Origin: Dolichospermum flos-aquae CCAP 1403/13F | Lineage (GTDB): Bacteria > Cyanobacteriota > Cyanobacteriia > Cyanobacteriales > Nostocaceae | Direction of reading: 5' to 3' | Length of the DNA stretch: 64,000 nt | Assembly (NCBI RefSeq): GCF_012516395.1 | Contig: NZ_CP051206.1 | Coordinates: 3,020,501 to 3,084,500 of the forward strand | Shown: positions 54,311 to 63,347 of the stretch, piece by piece | Layout: every line of letters begins with the position of its first letter | Numbering within the stretch: the stretch's first letter is position 1 | The notes under the pieces: generated by a model | What the model was told of the DNA's origin: nothing | The model's input: the letters and a program-made list of their open reading frames with translations, nothing else | The model's database searches: none | Program-made: the position numbers and the translations under genes

Positions 54311-55072
54311 ATGGCATTGCCATTACTTCAATACAATCCAAGTAGTCAAAATCACCGGGTGGCCAGCTTTGGCGTTGCTGACCAAAATGAAGATACACCT
54401 TATATCTATCGCATTGAAGATGTTAGTTCTTACACTGACATGACAAACATCATTTGGGCTGCTTATCGCCAAGTTTTTAGCGAACATGAAATTCTCAAGT
54501 TTAACCGTCAAGTTACTTTAGAATCCCAACTTAAAAACGGTTCTTTGTCAGTTCGTGACTTTATCCGGGGTTTAGCTAAATCTGAAGCTTTCTATCGTTT
54601 AGTTGTCTCTGTTAACAACAACTACCGTTTAGTAGACATCACCCTCAAACGCTTATTGGGTCGTTGTGCTTACAATAAAAAAGAAGAAATTGCTTGGTCA
54701 ATTGTTATTTGTAACAAGGGCTTTGGCGGCTTTGTTGATGTTTTATTAGACAGCGCAGAATACACCCAAAACTTTGGTGATAATACCGTACCTTACCAAC
54801 GCAAGCGGTTTGTAGATCGTCCTTTTAACTTGGTAACTCCTCGTTACGGTGCCGACTTCCAAGAAACAGCCGGTACAGTCAAAACCGACTGGCGCTTTAC
54901 CTTGGAAAACTTCTACACTGCTAAGGCAAAAGCAAAGCGTTTAAAAGAAGGCGATCCTGCTAAATTTGCAGATATGGCTGCTTCTGTATCTGGTAAAGGT
55001 AACTATGCTCAAAAGTTATCTTCTTTTGACATTGATTACCTCAATGCTGTTCCTTACCGTGGTAAACGCTAG
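54311..55072 (+). CDS. cpcG4: Phycobilisome rod-core linker CpcG4
   Basis: The 253-residue protein begins [20 protein letters not shown] and has the PBS-linker domain ([53 protein letters not shown]). The C-terminus has a charged helical tail ([14 protein letters not shown]) typical of CpcG4. A clear AAAAGGAGAAAA ribosome-binding site is present. The 227-bp gap from cpcL contains a GATAGCTTGCGTGGCGTAGC small repeat at about 54131. Confidence 0.93.
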   Translation: MALPLLQYNPSSQNHRVASFGVADQNEDTPYIYRIEDVSSYTDMTNIIWAAYRQVFSEHEILKFNRQVTLESQLKNGSLSVRDFIRGLAKSEAFYRLVVSVNNNYRLVDITLKRLLGRCAYNKKEEIAWSIVICNKGFGGFVDVLLDSAEYTQNFGDNTVPYQRKRFVDRPFNLVTPRYGADFQETAGTVKTDWRFTLENFYTAKAKAKRLKEGDPAKFADMAASVSGKGNYAQKLSSFDIDYLNAVPYRGKR

Positions 55073-55168
55073 TACCGCAGAGCGGAATTAAAAATTAATA
55101 ATTAAAAATTAAAAAGGCGGATATTACCAGCTTTTTAGTTATTTTTAATAGTTAGTTAACTTCCGCTG

Positions 55169-55198
55169 TTGGGTACTAAGTTGACCCAAAAATTTTTA
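55169..55198 (+). terminator. Possible terminator after cpcG4
   Basis: TTGGGT, a 9-nt loop and ACCCAA are followed by AAATTTTTAAT. The stem is short and the T-run follows a run of A, so this is a weak candidate for the end of the phycobilisome linker operon. The rest of the gap 55073-55319 is AT-rich with no gene. Confidence 0.4.
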
Positions 55199-55319
55199 AT
55201 TTATAGGGTGCGTTAGGAAGATAATTCTTGACGCACTCTTAATTTTTTGCGCTGCTTCCCATAGTTTTTGCAAACAGGAATTTTTTTGCCTTTAAAGATG
55301 TACCTTGAGGTAGAATCTC

Positions 55320-55658
55320 CTATAACTCAATTAACTTGAAGTCCCAAATTTTTAAAACTGCGATCGCTATTTCTGGATCTATACCATCATAGGCTTCCCA
55401 TTCAGACTGTGGATCTTTAGGATGTCCTTCACCTACATAACCTGCAATTTTTATAATGGGAATATTCACTAAGTAATCACGTTCCATGCCTTTGGGGAGG
55501 GCTAATTTAATTCTGCGGCCTACAAACTTCGATGCACTGGATTCAGCTACAGATTCACGAACTAAACAAATATCACCAGCAGTCCCCCAAGTAGTTTGGT
55601 AAATGTGGAGAAACGATATATAACTTTCTGGTTTGATGGATCTTTTGAGAACTTGCAT
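55320..55658 (-). CDS. Hypothetical cyanobacterial protein
   Basis: I do not recognise this 112-residue protein. It has no signal peptide or membrane segment. Blocks such as GRRIKLALPKGMERDYLVNIP and PQSEWEAYDGIDPEIAIAVLKIWDF look conserved and folded. It reads convergently to cpcG4 and in the same direction as msrB behind it. An association with photosynthesis is only suggested by position. Confidence 0.6.
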   Translation of the reverse strand: MQVLKRSIKPESYISFLHIYQTTWGTAGDICLVRESVAESSASKFVGRRIKLALPKGMERDYLVNIPIIKIAGYVGEGHPKDPQSEWEAYDGIDPEIAIAVLKIWDFKLIEL

Positions 55659-55736
55659 TATCTAATCCTTATCCTTGTTTTCGACAATTTTATCTAAACT
55701 CTACCTGCTATATTCCAATTTCCTGCTTTTGACAGA

Positions 55737-55762
55737 ATAAAACAAGGGGTTTGCACCCCTTG
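55737..55762 (-). terminator. Intrinsic terminator of msrB
   Basis: On the minus strand CAAGGGG, a TGCAAA-type loop and CCCCTTG are followed by TTTTATTCT. It lies 33 bp after the msrB stop codon in the correct orientation. Confidence 0.8.
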
Positions 55763-55794
55763 AGAGAGTTTAAAAAGTGAACCGTATTAGTGAT

Positions 55795-56289
55795 CTACGC
55801 AGGTGTAAACTGCAAAGATACACCGTTCATACAGTAACGGAGACCAGTTGGTTTGGGTCCATCATTAAAAACATGGCCTAAATGTCCACCACAATTACTA
55901 CAATGGACTTCAGTTCGGGTCATGAAAAATGTTCTATCTGTAGTAGTAGCGATCGCTCCCTCTATTGGTTTAAAAAAGCTCGGCCAGCCAGTACCACTAT
56001 TAAACTTAGTATCAGCAGTAAACAAAGCCTGTCCACACCCAGCGCAGACATAAGTACCAGGTTCATATTGCTTATCGAGGGGACTGGTATGGGAGGGTTC
56101 TGTACCATGTTTCCGCAATACCCGAAACTGTTCTGGTGTGAGGATACTCTTCCATTCTTCCTCTGTTTTTGTCACTGTAAACTCTGGATTAGAAAGTGCC
56201 ATAGATTCTGAACTCCAATTGATATAACGGGAAAAAAAGGCTGTACCGATTAAAACTGTACTGATTTGCAAAAAATGGCGTTTGTTCAT
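55795..56289 (-). CDS. msrB: Peptide-methionine (R)-S-oxide reductase with N-terminal signal
   Basis: The protein has the MsrB core with two zinc-binding pairs (CAGCGQALF and CSNCGGHLGHVF) and the catalytic cysteine in GLRYCMNGVSLQF. TGWPSFFKPI is also conserved. Residues 1-30 (MNKRHFLQISTVLIGTAFF) form a signal or membrane anchor, so the enzyme probably works outside the cytoplasm or in the lumen, repairing oxidised methionine. I chose the ATG before NKRHFLQ over an upstream one. Confidence 0.92.
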   Translation of the reverse strand: MNKRHFLQISTVLIGTAFFSRYINWSSESMALSNPEFTVTKTEEEWKSILTPEQFRVLRKHGTEPSHTSPLDKQYEPGTYVCAGCGQALFTADTKFNSGTGWPSFFKPIEGAIATTTDRTFFMTRTEVHCSNCGGHLGHVFNDGPKPTGLRYCMNGVSLQFTPA

Positions 56290-56541
56290 TATTCTATTAT
56301 TTGCTATTTTTTGCTTCCATGACCAAGAAACTCCCATAAATTTCTAAATCCTCCAGGAGAAATTGATGAAAATCACCTAAAAACGTCTTGCTTAGTGAAA
56401 AAGAATATGTAATACTAATTACCACGATGAGTTTCTCCAAACAGGTTTTTATTAATATTTGATAATTAAATGTCCAAATTGTACCTGTTCCATCAAAAAT
56501 AATCAGTTATTCTTTAGTTGATCTTTACAACTACAAAACTA

Positions 56542-57315
56542 ATGTGCCAACTGCTAGGAATGAATTGCAACGTACCGACAGACATTTGCTTTTCCTTTGA
56601 AGGTTTTTCTGCCAGGGGAGGAAAAACAGATGAACATAGCGACGGTTGGGGAATTGCTTTTTTTGAAGGCAAAGGATGTCGGATTTTTCTAGACGCTGAA
56701 GCCTCTATCGCGTCACCAATTGCCGATTTTATCCGTCAGTATCCCATTCATTCTACTCATGTAATTGCCCATATCCGCAAAGCTACTCAAGGCAAAATAG
56801 CCTTGGAAAATTGTCATCCTTTCCGTCGGGAACTGTGGGGAAGATATTGGGTATTTGCTCATAATGGTAATTTACCAGATTTTAACCCAGAAAATCATGG
56901 GACTTTTCAACCTGTGGGCGCTACCGACAGCGAAAAAGCATTTTGCCTAATTCTTAATACTTTGCGATCGCATTTTCCTCAAGAACAACCACCGGTAAAG
57001 GAACTTTATCAGACATTACATGAAATTACCAAAGAAATAGCAGCCTTTGGATCTTTTAACTACATATTATCAGATGGTGAGCATTTTTTCACCTATTGCT
57101 CAACTAAACTTTGCTACATTATTAGACAAGCGCCTTTTGCTGCGGCTCATTTAATTGATGAAGAGATGACTGTAGATTTTAGTGAATTGACTACATCTAA
57201 AGATCGCGTGGCTGTGATTGTGACTACACCCCTAACTGATAACGAAGTTTGGACACAAATACAACCCGGAGAATTACTCATATTTCAGGATGGTTTACCC
57301 CTAAAATTTGCCTAA
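56542..57315 (+). CDS. Class II glutamine amidotransferase-like protein (YafJ family)
   Basis: The mature protein would begin with the Ntn nucleophile Cys2 in MCQLLGMNCN, so I start at this ATG rather than 24 bases earlier. HIRKATQG, AHNGNLPDF and GATDSEKAFCLIL are the conserved glutaminase motifs. No synthase domain is fused, and the family's acceptor substrate is not known. It stands alone. Confidence 0.85.
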   Translation: MCQLLGMNCNVPTDICFSFEGFSARGGKTDEHSDGWGIAFFEGKGCRIFLDAEASIASPIADFIRQYPIHSTHVIAHIRKATQGKIALENCHPFRRELWGRYWVFAHNGNLPDFNPENHGTFQPVGATDSEKAFCLILNTLRSHFPQEQPPVKELYQTLHEITKEIAAFGSFNYILSDGEHFFTYCSTKLCYIIRQAPFAAAHLIDEEMTVDFSELTTSKDRVAVIVTTPLTDNEVWTQIQPGELLIFQDGLPLKFA

Positions 57316-57395
57316 TTCTTGACAACTATTTTATTAATAAGACAAAGCAAAATTCTGGAGATATTCATTTCTAGAACTTGTTAGTAAATGCTTAT

Positions 57396-57711
57396 TTAAT
57401 ATTGTAAATATCTGCTCCTTTTGATAGGTTTATTAATAAAATCAGTTGCCCCAAATACCTTAGAGGTTGTTTGAAAAGTATTATATGAAACCCATAATCT
57501 CCAAAAACCTAACCCCCCTTCCCCCCTTCCCTACAAGGGAATGGGGTTTTTAAAGCCTCTCCCCTACCAGGGGAGAGGTTTGGAGAGGGGTCTGTTTACA
57601 CATTAAAAACTTTTAAAACATCCTCTTAGCCCGAACTCGATCAAAAGCTCCATCACTACTAGTTAATATAATAATTGGCACTTGGGAAAAAACAGAAGTC
57701 CGTCGTAATTG
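57396..57711 (-). pseudogene. Response-regulator receiver remnant interrupted by MITE copy D
   Basis: Read on the minus strand, 57711-57630 encode QLRRTSVFSQVPIIILTSSDGAF-DRVRA and 57460-57396 encode KVFGATDFINKPIKRSRY and a stop. Together they make the C-terminal half of a PatA/CheY-like receiver. MITE copy D sits exactly between RVRA and KVFGA. The first half of the receiver, with the phosphoacceptor, is not recognisable upstream. It is a dead fragment. Confidence 0.75.
57461..57629. repeat. MITE family 1, copy D, with TA target duplication
   Basis: TAGAGGTTGTTTGAAAAGT and ACTTTTAAAACATCCTCTTA end the element. Removing it with one TA restores the receiver-domain frame GGGCTAAGGTATTT, so the insertion target and boundaries are known at this copy. 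The interior has CCTCTCCCCTACCAGGGGAG palindromes as in copy C. Confidence 0.85.
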
Positions 57712-57808
57712 TTATTAAATCACGGTTTCAAAAATCCTGCATCGCTACAAAAACTTTGTCTACACCGTGACCCAAGAATATATTACAATCAACCAAGAAT
57801 TGCTATAC

Positions 57809-58894
57809 TTAGCGTCTTCCCCGTTGAATTTTATCAAAAATCGCACCATCTGCAAAGAATTTCTTCTGGACACCACTCCAACCGCCAAGATCAGCTACAG
57901 TGTAGAGTCGGGCAATATAAGGGAATTTACTTTTTACTTCTTTAGACACAGTTGGGTCAACTGGACGAAAACCAACTTTAGCAAATTCACGTTGTGCTTC
58001 TGGAGTGAAAAGGAACTTGACAAAAGCTTCAGAAACCTCACGATTTCCATGCTTATCAACATTTTTATCCACAACTGCAACAGGTCCCTCTATCGAAATA
58101 TTTACTGGAGGAATTATGTAAGAAGTATCTGTTTTGCCTTGCTGTGCAGCTAAAATGACTTCGTTTTCATAGTTTATTAATACATCACCCTGACCTTTTT
58201 TGTAAAAAGCATCACTTGATTCTCTGGCATCTTTGGGTAATACAACTACATTTTTAAACACATCTGTTACAAACTTTAACGCCTGGGCATCATTTCCGCC
58301 ATTCTTAACTACTGAACCCCATAAAGCGAGAAAATTCCATTTAGCTCCACCTGATGTCTTAGGGTTTGCAGTAACAAGTTTTACATCAGGTCTTACTAAA
58401 TCAGTCCAAGTCTTGATCTTTTTCGGATTACCAGCGCGAGTTTCTAGGGCAACTACTGAACGGGTAACAATTGCATTATTCGGAGCCTCTTTTTCCCAAC
58501 CTGGTTTAATTAAACCGGCTTGTTCAATTTTTGTAATATCTCCAGCCAATGCTAATGCTACCACATCTGCACCTAAACCGTCAATGACAGCGCGAGTTTG
58601 CGAGCCAGAACCACCGTAGCTTTCTTTAATTTCAACATCTTGACCTTTTTCTCTTTTCCATTTCGCCACAAAATTGGGAATAATTTTTGAGTAAGCCGCT
58701 TTGGTGACTGCGTAAGTAACTAAGGTAAGTTCAACTTTTTTACCGCTTTGACTAATTAGTTGCGTTTTCTGGGCTGTACCTGCAAATACAGGCAAAATAG
58801 TGCTTATACTTAAACCTGTTGCTAAGAATAAAGCAGGAAAAAACGGCTTTGTCATGGGAACAAATTTTGCGGTGTTGGAAGAATTATCTGTCAT
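57809..58894 (-). CDS. sbpA: Sulfate/thiosulfate ABC transporter substrate-binding protein, copy 1
   Basis: The protein of about 360 residues has a signal peptide (PFFPALFLATGLSISTILPVFAG) and the periplasmic sulfate-binding fold: LTLVTYAVTKAAYSKIIPNF, KESYGGSGSQTRAV, NPKTSGGAKWNFLALWGS, ALINYENEV-type and NVDKHGNREVSEAFV. It binds sulfate in the periplasm for the CysT/CysW permease. It is divergent from a second sbpA copy. The ATG at 58855 directly before the signal peptide may be the true start. Confidence 0.92.
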   Translation of the reverse strand: MTDNSSNTAKFVPMTKPFFPALFLATGLSISTILPVFAGTAQKTQLISQSGKKVELTLVTYAVTKAAYSKIIPNFVAKWKREKGQDVEIKESYGGSGSQTRAVIDGLGADVVALALAGDITKIEQAGLIKPGWEKEAPNNAIVTRSVVALETRAGNPKKIKTWTDLVRPDVKLVTANPKTSGGAKWNFLALWGSVVKNGGNDAQALKFVTDVFKNVVVLPKDARESSDAFYKKGQGDVLINYENEVILAAQQGKTDTSYIIPPVNISIEGPVAVVDKNVDKHGNREVSEAFVKFLFTPEAQREFAKVGFRPVDPTVSKEVKSKFPYIARLYTVADLGGWSGVQKKFFADGAIFDKIQRGRR

Positions 58895-59378
58895 GGGATG
58901 TCCTAAAATTGGCTTAAATCTAATCTACGGTAACTCTGTAAAGATAACGTATTTAACCTCTAGAGAAAGAGCTTACCAGATGTCATAAATAAAATCAATA
59001 GTTTTTGCACTTAAAAACAACTATTTTCCTATCGGGTATTGTATGTATTAAATATTGCGAATATGTTTTTTCAGCTTTTAATGCCTATAAAGTTTATATG
59101 GCAAATCTTTTAACAAATTAAATTCTATATTTATTTTTAAATCCTTGTTTAGATAAAGTATTAAAAATTGAGAATTAGTTAAGTAATTTCCTGAAAACCT
59201 CCATAAAGATAATTAAAAATTGATACTTATCATTGAAAGGCATTGTAATTTTTCTTGAAACTGGTAAAATCACCATATTCCCTATCGTCAATATGCAGTT
59301 TTTACTAGTTTTGATAACCAGATACCTGCAATAATGGTATTTTCATTAATTAACCGTAGTCTCACAGAAGGACAAAAG
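58895..59378. promoter_or_regulatory. Divergent promoter region between two sbpA genes
   Basis: The region of about 480 bp is very AT-rich and without ORFs of note. It must hold the promoters of both sbpA genes. Sulfur-limitation control is expected from biology (CysR-type regulators), but I could not pick out a binding site by eye. An AGAAGGAC ribosome-binding site precedes the + strand sbpA ATG. Confidence 0.45.
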
Positions 59379-60491
59379 ATGAATTTGTGGCAACAATCAC
59401 TTAAAAGAGTACAACTTGGGTTCAGTCCCAATTCTCTCAAAGGCTTTATATCACTTTTCTTAGTAGGGACAGTATTAAGTGTATCTCTTGCTGCTTGCTC
59501 TGGGACAAACACCAGGAATTTACCTAGTGCAACTACTGATACGGGTAAAAAACAGAATGTAGAATTAACCCTTGTATCCTTTGCTGTCACCAAAGCTGCT
59601 CACGCCGCTATTATTCCCAAATTTGTGGAAAAATGGCAAAAGGAACATAACCAAACTGTAGTATTTAAACAAAGCTATGGTGGTTCTGGTTCGCAAACTC
59701 GTGCGGTGGTTGATGGTTTAGAAGCAGATATTGTTCATCTAGCTCTGGCTTTAGATACGCAAAAAATTGAAAAAGCGGGATTAATTCAGCCTGGGTGGGA
59801 GAAAAAATTTCCTAATAATGGTATTGTTTCTAAGTCTGTTGCAGCTTTAGTAACTCGTGAAGGCAACCCCAAAGGGATTAAGAATTGGGCTGATTTAGCC
59901 AAAGATAATGTTAAACTAATTACCGCAGATCCGAAAACTTCTGGGGTAGCGCGGTGGAATTTTCTCGCCCTTTGGAATTCAGTCATTAAAACTGGTGGAG
60001 ATGAAACTAAAGCTATTGATTTTGTGACCAAAGTTTATAAAAATGTCCCTGTATTAACCAAAGATGCTCGTGAAGCTACAGACGCATTTTTTAAACAAGG
60101 TCAAGGTGATGCTTTGATTAACTATGAAAATGAAATTGTTTTGGCAAAAGACAAGGGTGAAAAAACAAATTACATTCTTCCTGATATAAATATCTCCATT
60201 GATAATCCTATTGCTGTTGTGGATAAAAATGTTGATAAACATGGTAATCGTGAAGTAGCAGAAGCTTTTGTTAAATATTTGTTTACCCCCGAAGCACAAC
60301 GGGAATTTGCTAAAGTAGGATTTCGTCCTGTAGATGAAACAGTAGCTAAGAGTAAAGAATTTGCTGACAAATATCCCCAAATAAAAACTTTAGGTACAGT
60401 TCAAGAATTAGGTGGTTGGGATGCTGTTCAGAAAAAGTTCTTTAATGATGGGGCAATTTTTGACCAAATTCAAGCTAAAAATAAACAGTAA
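59379..60491 (+). CDS. sbpA: Sulfate/thiosulfate ABC transporter substrate-binding lipoprotein, copy 2
   Basis: The 370-residue protein has a lipoprotein signal (FLVGTVLSVSLAACSG, lipobox LAAC) instead of a plain signal peptide. The binding fold parallels copy 1: LTLVSFAVTKAAHAAIIP, KQSYGGSGSQTRAV, DPKTSGVARWNFLALWNS. It heads the cysT-cysW-NIL operon. The two sbpA products differ in anchoring, which suggests one soluble and one membrane-tethered receptor for the same permease. Confidence 0.93.
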   Translation: MNLWQQSLKRVQLGFSPNSLKGFISLFLVGTVLSVSLAACSGTNTRNLPSATTDTGKKQNVELTLVSFAVTKAAHAAIIPKFVEKWQKEHNQTVVFKQSYGGSGSQTRAVVDGLEADIVHLALALDTQKIEKAGLIQPGWEKKFPNNGIVSKSVAALVTREGNPKGIKNWADLAKDNVKLITADPKTSGVARWNFLALWNSVIKTGGDETKAIDFVTKVYKNVPVLTKDAREATDAFFKQGQGDALINYENEIVLAKDKGEKTNYILPDINISIDNPIAVVDKNVDKHGNREVAEAFVKYLFTPEAQREFAKVGFRPVDETVAKSKEFADKYPQIKTLGTVQELGGWDAVQKKFFNDGAIFDQIQAKNKQ

Positions 60492-60525
60492 TTGGTAATT
60501 GGTAATTGACAACTAACAACTGTAC

Positions 60526-60590
60526 GGGCGAAGCATTTGGAGAACTATTTTTGGCAATCACCGATAATTTATCTTCCAAATGCTTCGCCC
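60526..60590. repeat. 65-bp palindromic element (family 2), copy 2
   Basis: Arms GGGCGAAGCATTTGGA/TCCAAATGCTTCGCCC around the same centre as at 52380, with one base change (CAATCACC for CAATGACC). It is the first of two tandem copies between sbpA and cysT. Confidence 0.88.
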
Positions 60591-60613
60591 CTACTGACAA
60601 CTAACAACTGTAC

Positions 60614-60678
60614 GGGCGAAGCATTTGGAGAACTATTTTTGGCAATGACCGATAATTTATCTTCCAAATGCTTCGCCC
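60614..60678. repeat. 65-bp palindromic element (family 2), copy 3
   Basis: Identical to the 52380 copy as far as I can read. It is separated from copy 2 by about 23 bp of CTGACAACTAACAACTGTAC and ends 35 bp before the cysT ATG, with no obvious ribosome-binding site after it. Confidence 0.88.
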
Positions 60679-60713
60679 CTACTAACAACTAACAACTGAC
60701 AACTAACAAAATT

Positions 60714-61583
60714 ATGACTGAATCTGCGGCTGTACAAACTCATATTAAACCTCCCATTTGGAAGGTATTTGTAGATAATTTGATTCATCTTCCTTGGACT
60801 TGGCGGATTACTTTGGGATATCTAACTGTGATGTTATTTATTCCGATTATGGCGATGTTTCTCAAAGCTGGTACGGTAGCTCCTGCGAAGTTTTGGGAAA
60901 TTGCCACCAGCGAGTTAGCATTAGCAACTTATAATGTTACCTTTGTGACTTCATTATTTGCAGCTTTGCTGAATGGTGTGTTTGGAACTTTGATTGCTTG
61001 GGTATTAGTGCGTTACGATTTTCCTTTGAAACGGATTATTGATGCCACAGTAGATTTACCCTTCGCTTTGCCAACATCTGTCGCAGGTTTAACACTGGCA
61101 ACAGTTTACAGTGAGAATGGTTGGTTGGGTTCATTGTTAGCACCAATGGGGATTAAGGTATCTTTTACTCGGTTGGGAGTTGGGGTAGCAATGATATTTA
61201 TATCTTTACCCTTTATCGTCAGAACTGTGCAACCTGTTCTGCAAGAAATGGAATCGGAAATTGAAGAAGCGGCTTGGAGTTTAGGTGCTTCTGAATGGCA
61301 AACTTTCTGGAAAGTGATTTTACCGCCTTTATTTCCAACAATTTTAACTGGTGTCGCTTTGGGTTTTTCCCGCGCAGTTGGTGAATATGGTTCAACAGTC
61401 ATTATTTCTTCTAATACACCCTATAAAGATTTGATTGCACCTGTGTTAATTTTCCAGCGGTTGGAACAATATGACTATGCTGGTGCAACTGTAATTGGTG
61501 TGGTTTTATTAGGAATTTCTTTGGTAATGTTATTAGCAATTAATTTCTTACAAGCTTGGGCAAGAAGATATGACAATAGATAA
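60714..61583 (+). CDS. cysT: Sulfate ABC transporter permease CysT
   Basis: The 289-residue permease has six predicted membrane helices and the ABC-permease EAA loop [21 protein letters not shown] at about residues 180-200, followed by [18 protein letters not shown]. With CysW it forms the channel for sulfate taken from SbpA. It overlaps the cysW start by 14 bp. No cysA ATPase gene lies in the window. Confidence 0.95.
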   Translation: MTESAAVQTHIKPPIWKVFVDNLIHLPWTWRITLGYLTVMLFIPIMAMFLKAGTVAPAKFWEIATSELALATYNVTFVTSLFAALLNGVFGTLIAWVLVRYDFPLKRIIDATVDLPFALPTSVAGLTLATVYSENGWLGSLLAPMGIKVSFTRLGVGVAMIFISLPFIVRTVQPVLQEMESEIEEAAWSLGASEWQTFWKVILPPLFPTILTGVALGFSRAVGEYGSTVIISSNTPYKDLIAPVLIFQRLEQYDYAGATVIGVVLLGISLVMLLAINFLQAWARRYDNR

Positions 61584-62409
61584 AGTTAAAAGACCAAAAA
61601 AACAGAGTTGGGTACCGGCAGTTTTAATTGGGATTGCGATCGCTTACCTATTTCTGGTTCAATATATTCCAGCTATTAATGTTTTTTTTGAAGCTTTCAA
61701 AAAGGGAACTGGACCATTTTTATCTAACCTGGCAAAACCGGAATTTCTCCACGCAGCTTGGTTAACCCTGTTACTGGCTGCTATTTCTATCCCTGTAAAT
61801 GCCGTATTTGGATTATGTGCGGCTTGGGCGATCGCTCGACATAAATTCCCTGGACGCGCTATAGTTCTCAGTATCATTGATTTGCCCTTTTCCATCTCCC
61901 CAGTCGTCGCCGGGTTAATGATAGTCTTATTGTACGGGAGACAGGGCTGGTTTGGTCCTTGGCTACAAGCCCATGATATTAAAATTGTCTTTGCTTTTCC
62001 AGGGATGCTTATGGCTACCGCTTTTGTGAGTATGCCTTTTGTGGCCAGAGAAGTAATTCCTGTCTTAGAAGAATTTGGCAAAGATCAGGAAGAAGCTGCC
62101 AGAACATTAGGTGCAAACGATTGGCAAACTTTTTGGCGGGTAACTTTACCGAGTATTCGTTGGGGGTTACTCTACGGTTTAATCTTGACAAATGCCAGAG
62201 CCATGGGTGAATTTGGTGCAGTTTCTGTGGTATCTGGTAACATTGCCAATACAACCCAGACTTTACCATTATTTGTGGAAGATGCTTACAAACAATATGA
62301 AACAGAAGCTGCTTTTTCTGCTGCTGTATTGTTAGCATTTCTGGCAGTTATCACCTTGATTCTGAAGGAAATCATAGAACGAAAAACCGAAATTAAAGAA
62401 GTTGAATAA
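61570..62409 (+). CDS. cysW: Sulfate ABC transporter permease CysW
   Basis: The 279-residue permease has six predicted helices and the EAA loop [21 protein letters not shown] at about residues 175-195, followed by [18 protein letters not shown]. It pairs with CysT in the inner membrane. Start-stop overlap with cysT shows tight co-translation. The gene for the NIL-domain protein follows 53 bp later. Confidence 0.95.
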   Translation: MTIDKVKRPKKQSWVPAVLIGIAIAYLFLVQYIPAINVFFEAFKKGTGPFLSNLAKPEFLHAAWLTLLLAAISIPVNAVFGLCAAWAIARHKFPGRAIVLSIIDLPFSISPVVAGLMIVLLYGRQGWFGPWLQAHDIKIVFAFPGMLMATAFVSMPFVAREVIPVLEEFGKDQEEAARTLGANDWQTFWRVTLPSIRWGLLYGLILTNARAMGEFGAVSVVSGNIANTTQTLPLFVEDAYKQYETEAAFSAAVLLAFLAVITLILKEIIERKTEIKEVE

Positions 62410-62462
62410 TGGGTAAGTAGGTAATTTTCAGACAACTATTAAATTACATCTTAGAGGTGGTT

Positions 62463-62729
62463 ATGAGTAGTGAAAATACCCTGATAAACAAGCGAATTCG
62501 CGTCAGAATTCCCCAAGATCATCATCAAGAACCTGTAATTTCTCGCCTAGTTTCAGAATATGGCTTGACTGTGAATATCAAAGCCGCAATTCTCGGACAG
62601 GATGCTGTAGGTGATGGTTGGTTTGATTTAGATTTACAAGGAACAAATGGACAAATTCAAAATGGGTTAACCTATTTACAAGAATTGAAATTGCAAGTTT
62701 GGGATGAAAATAGCATTAGTGATTGGTGA
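62463..62729 (+). CDS. NIL-domain protein
   Basis: The 88-residue protein is a single ferredoxin-like NIL domain: INKRIRVRIPQDHHQEPVIS, GLTVNIKAAILGQDAVGDGWFDLDLQG and LTYLQELKLQVW. NIL domains occur at the C-terminus of some ABC transporter ATPases (MetN) as regulatory ligand-sensing domains. A stand-alone copy after the cysTW genes is common in cyanobacteria and probably tunes the transporter. An AGAGGTGG site precedes the ATG. Confidence 0.85.
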   Translation: MSSENTLINKRIRVRIPQDHHQEPVISRLVSEYGLTVNIKAAILGQDAVGDGWFDLDLQGTNGQIQNGLTYLQELKLQVWDENSISDW

Positions 62730-62747
62730 AAAAATTGTAGCTTAGGT

Positions 62748-62926
62748 TAAGAGGATGTTTGAAAAGTGGTATTCCGTAATTTTCATCACATTGCTACCCC
62801 CCTTAGTCCCCCCTTGTAAAGGGGGGAAACAATAAAAATCCAGTTCCCTCCCCTTTACAAGGGGAGGGTTAGGGTGGGGTAAAAAATATTTGATACATCA
62901 ACCATAACTTTTCAAACACCCTCTAA
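62748..62926. repeat. MITE family 1, copy E
   Basis: TAAGAGGATGTTTGAAAAGT to ACTTTTCAAACACCCTCTAAG with a core almost identical to copy A at 7566, including GTGGTATTCCGTAATTTTC and GTTCCCTCCCC. It lies 18 bp after the NIL gene. Confidence 0.85.
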
Positions 62927-62974
62927 GCAACAGAGCCACAGCAGATGGAGGAGAATTATCGCTCAGTTGTATCA

Positions 62975-63065
62975 ATATCCCCCCTAAGTCCCGTTTTTAA
63001 GGGGTATTTAGGGGGATCTCAAGATTTTGGATACATGACCAAAGACTTTTCAAGCATCCTCTTAG
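62975..63065. repeat. MITE family 1, copy F (right half only)
   Basis: It has the CCCCCCTAAGTCCC / GGGGGATCTC core and the right end GACTTTTCAAGCATCCTCTTAG of the copy B subtype. The left end is missing. It lies 50 bp after copy E, so two MITEs accumulated behind the sulfate operon. Confidence 0.7.
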
Positions 63066-63307
63066 ACAAAACAATCTTAGTTATGTCCGCAATTTCTCAG
63101 ATTCCTCACCTTTTTAAGCAATGGGAGATATCCACCTGTAAAAATAATCATCAATAAACTGCTTTTTTTTCAGACATAAATATCGAAATTATGTCCTAAT
63201 TCTTAAATCAAACCACTTGATTTTCTCAAATTAATTAGTAAAAATATAAATAAGTCTAACATCTTGTAGGCTCTCTTGGTGACAACTTAACCTTATCCAA
63301 TGTCCAG

Positions 63308-63330
63308 AGTCCGCTAACGCGGACTTTTTT
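63308..63330 (+). terminator. Intrinsic terminator, probably of the sulfate operon
   Basis: AGTCCGC-TAAC-GCGGACT followed by TTTTTT on the + strand. It is about 580 bp after the NIL gene. MITE copies E and F occupy much of that distance, so the terminator was probably much closer originally. The rest of 63066-63347 shows no gene. Confidence 0.85.
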
Positions 63331-63347
63331 ATTTATCTTGATATTCT

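Noticed and set aside
57709-58153. Plus-strand ORFs over the end of sbpA
   Set aside because: They overlap the well-supported minus-strand sbpA gene and have no recognisable domain.
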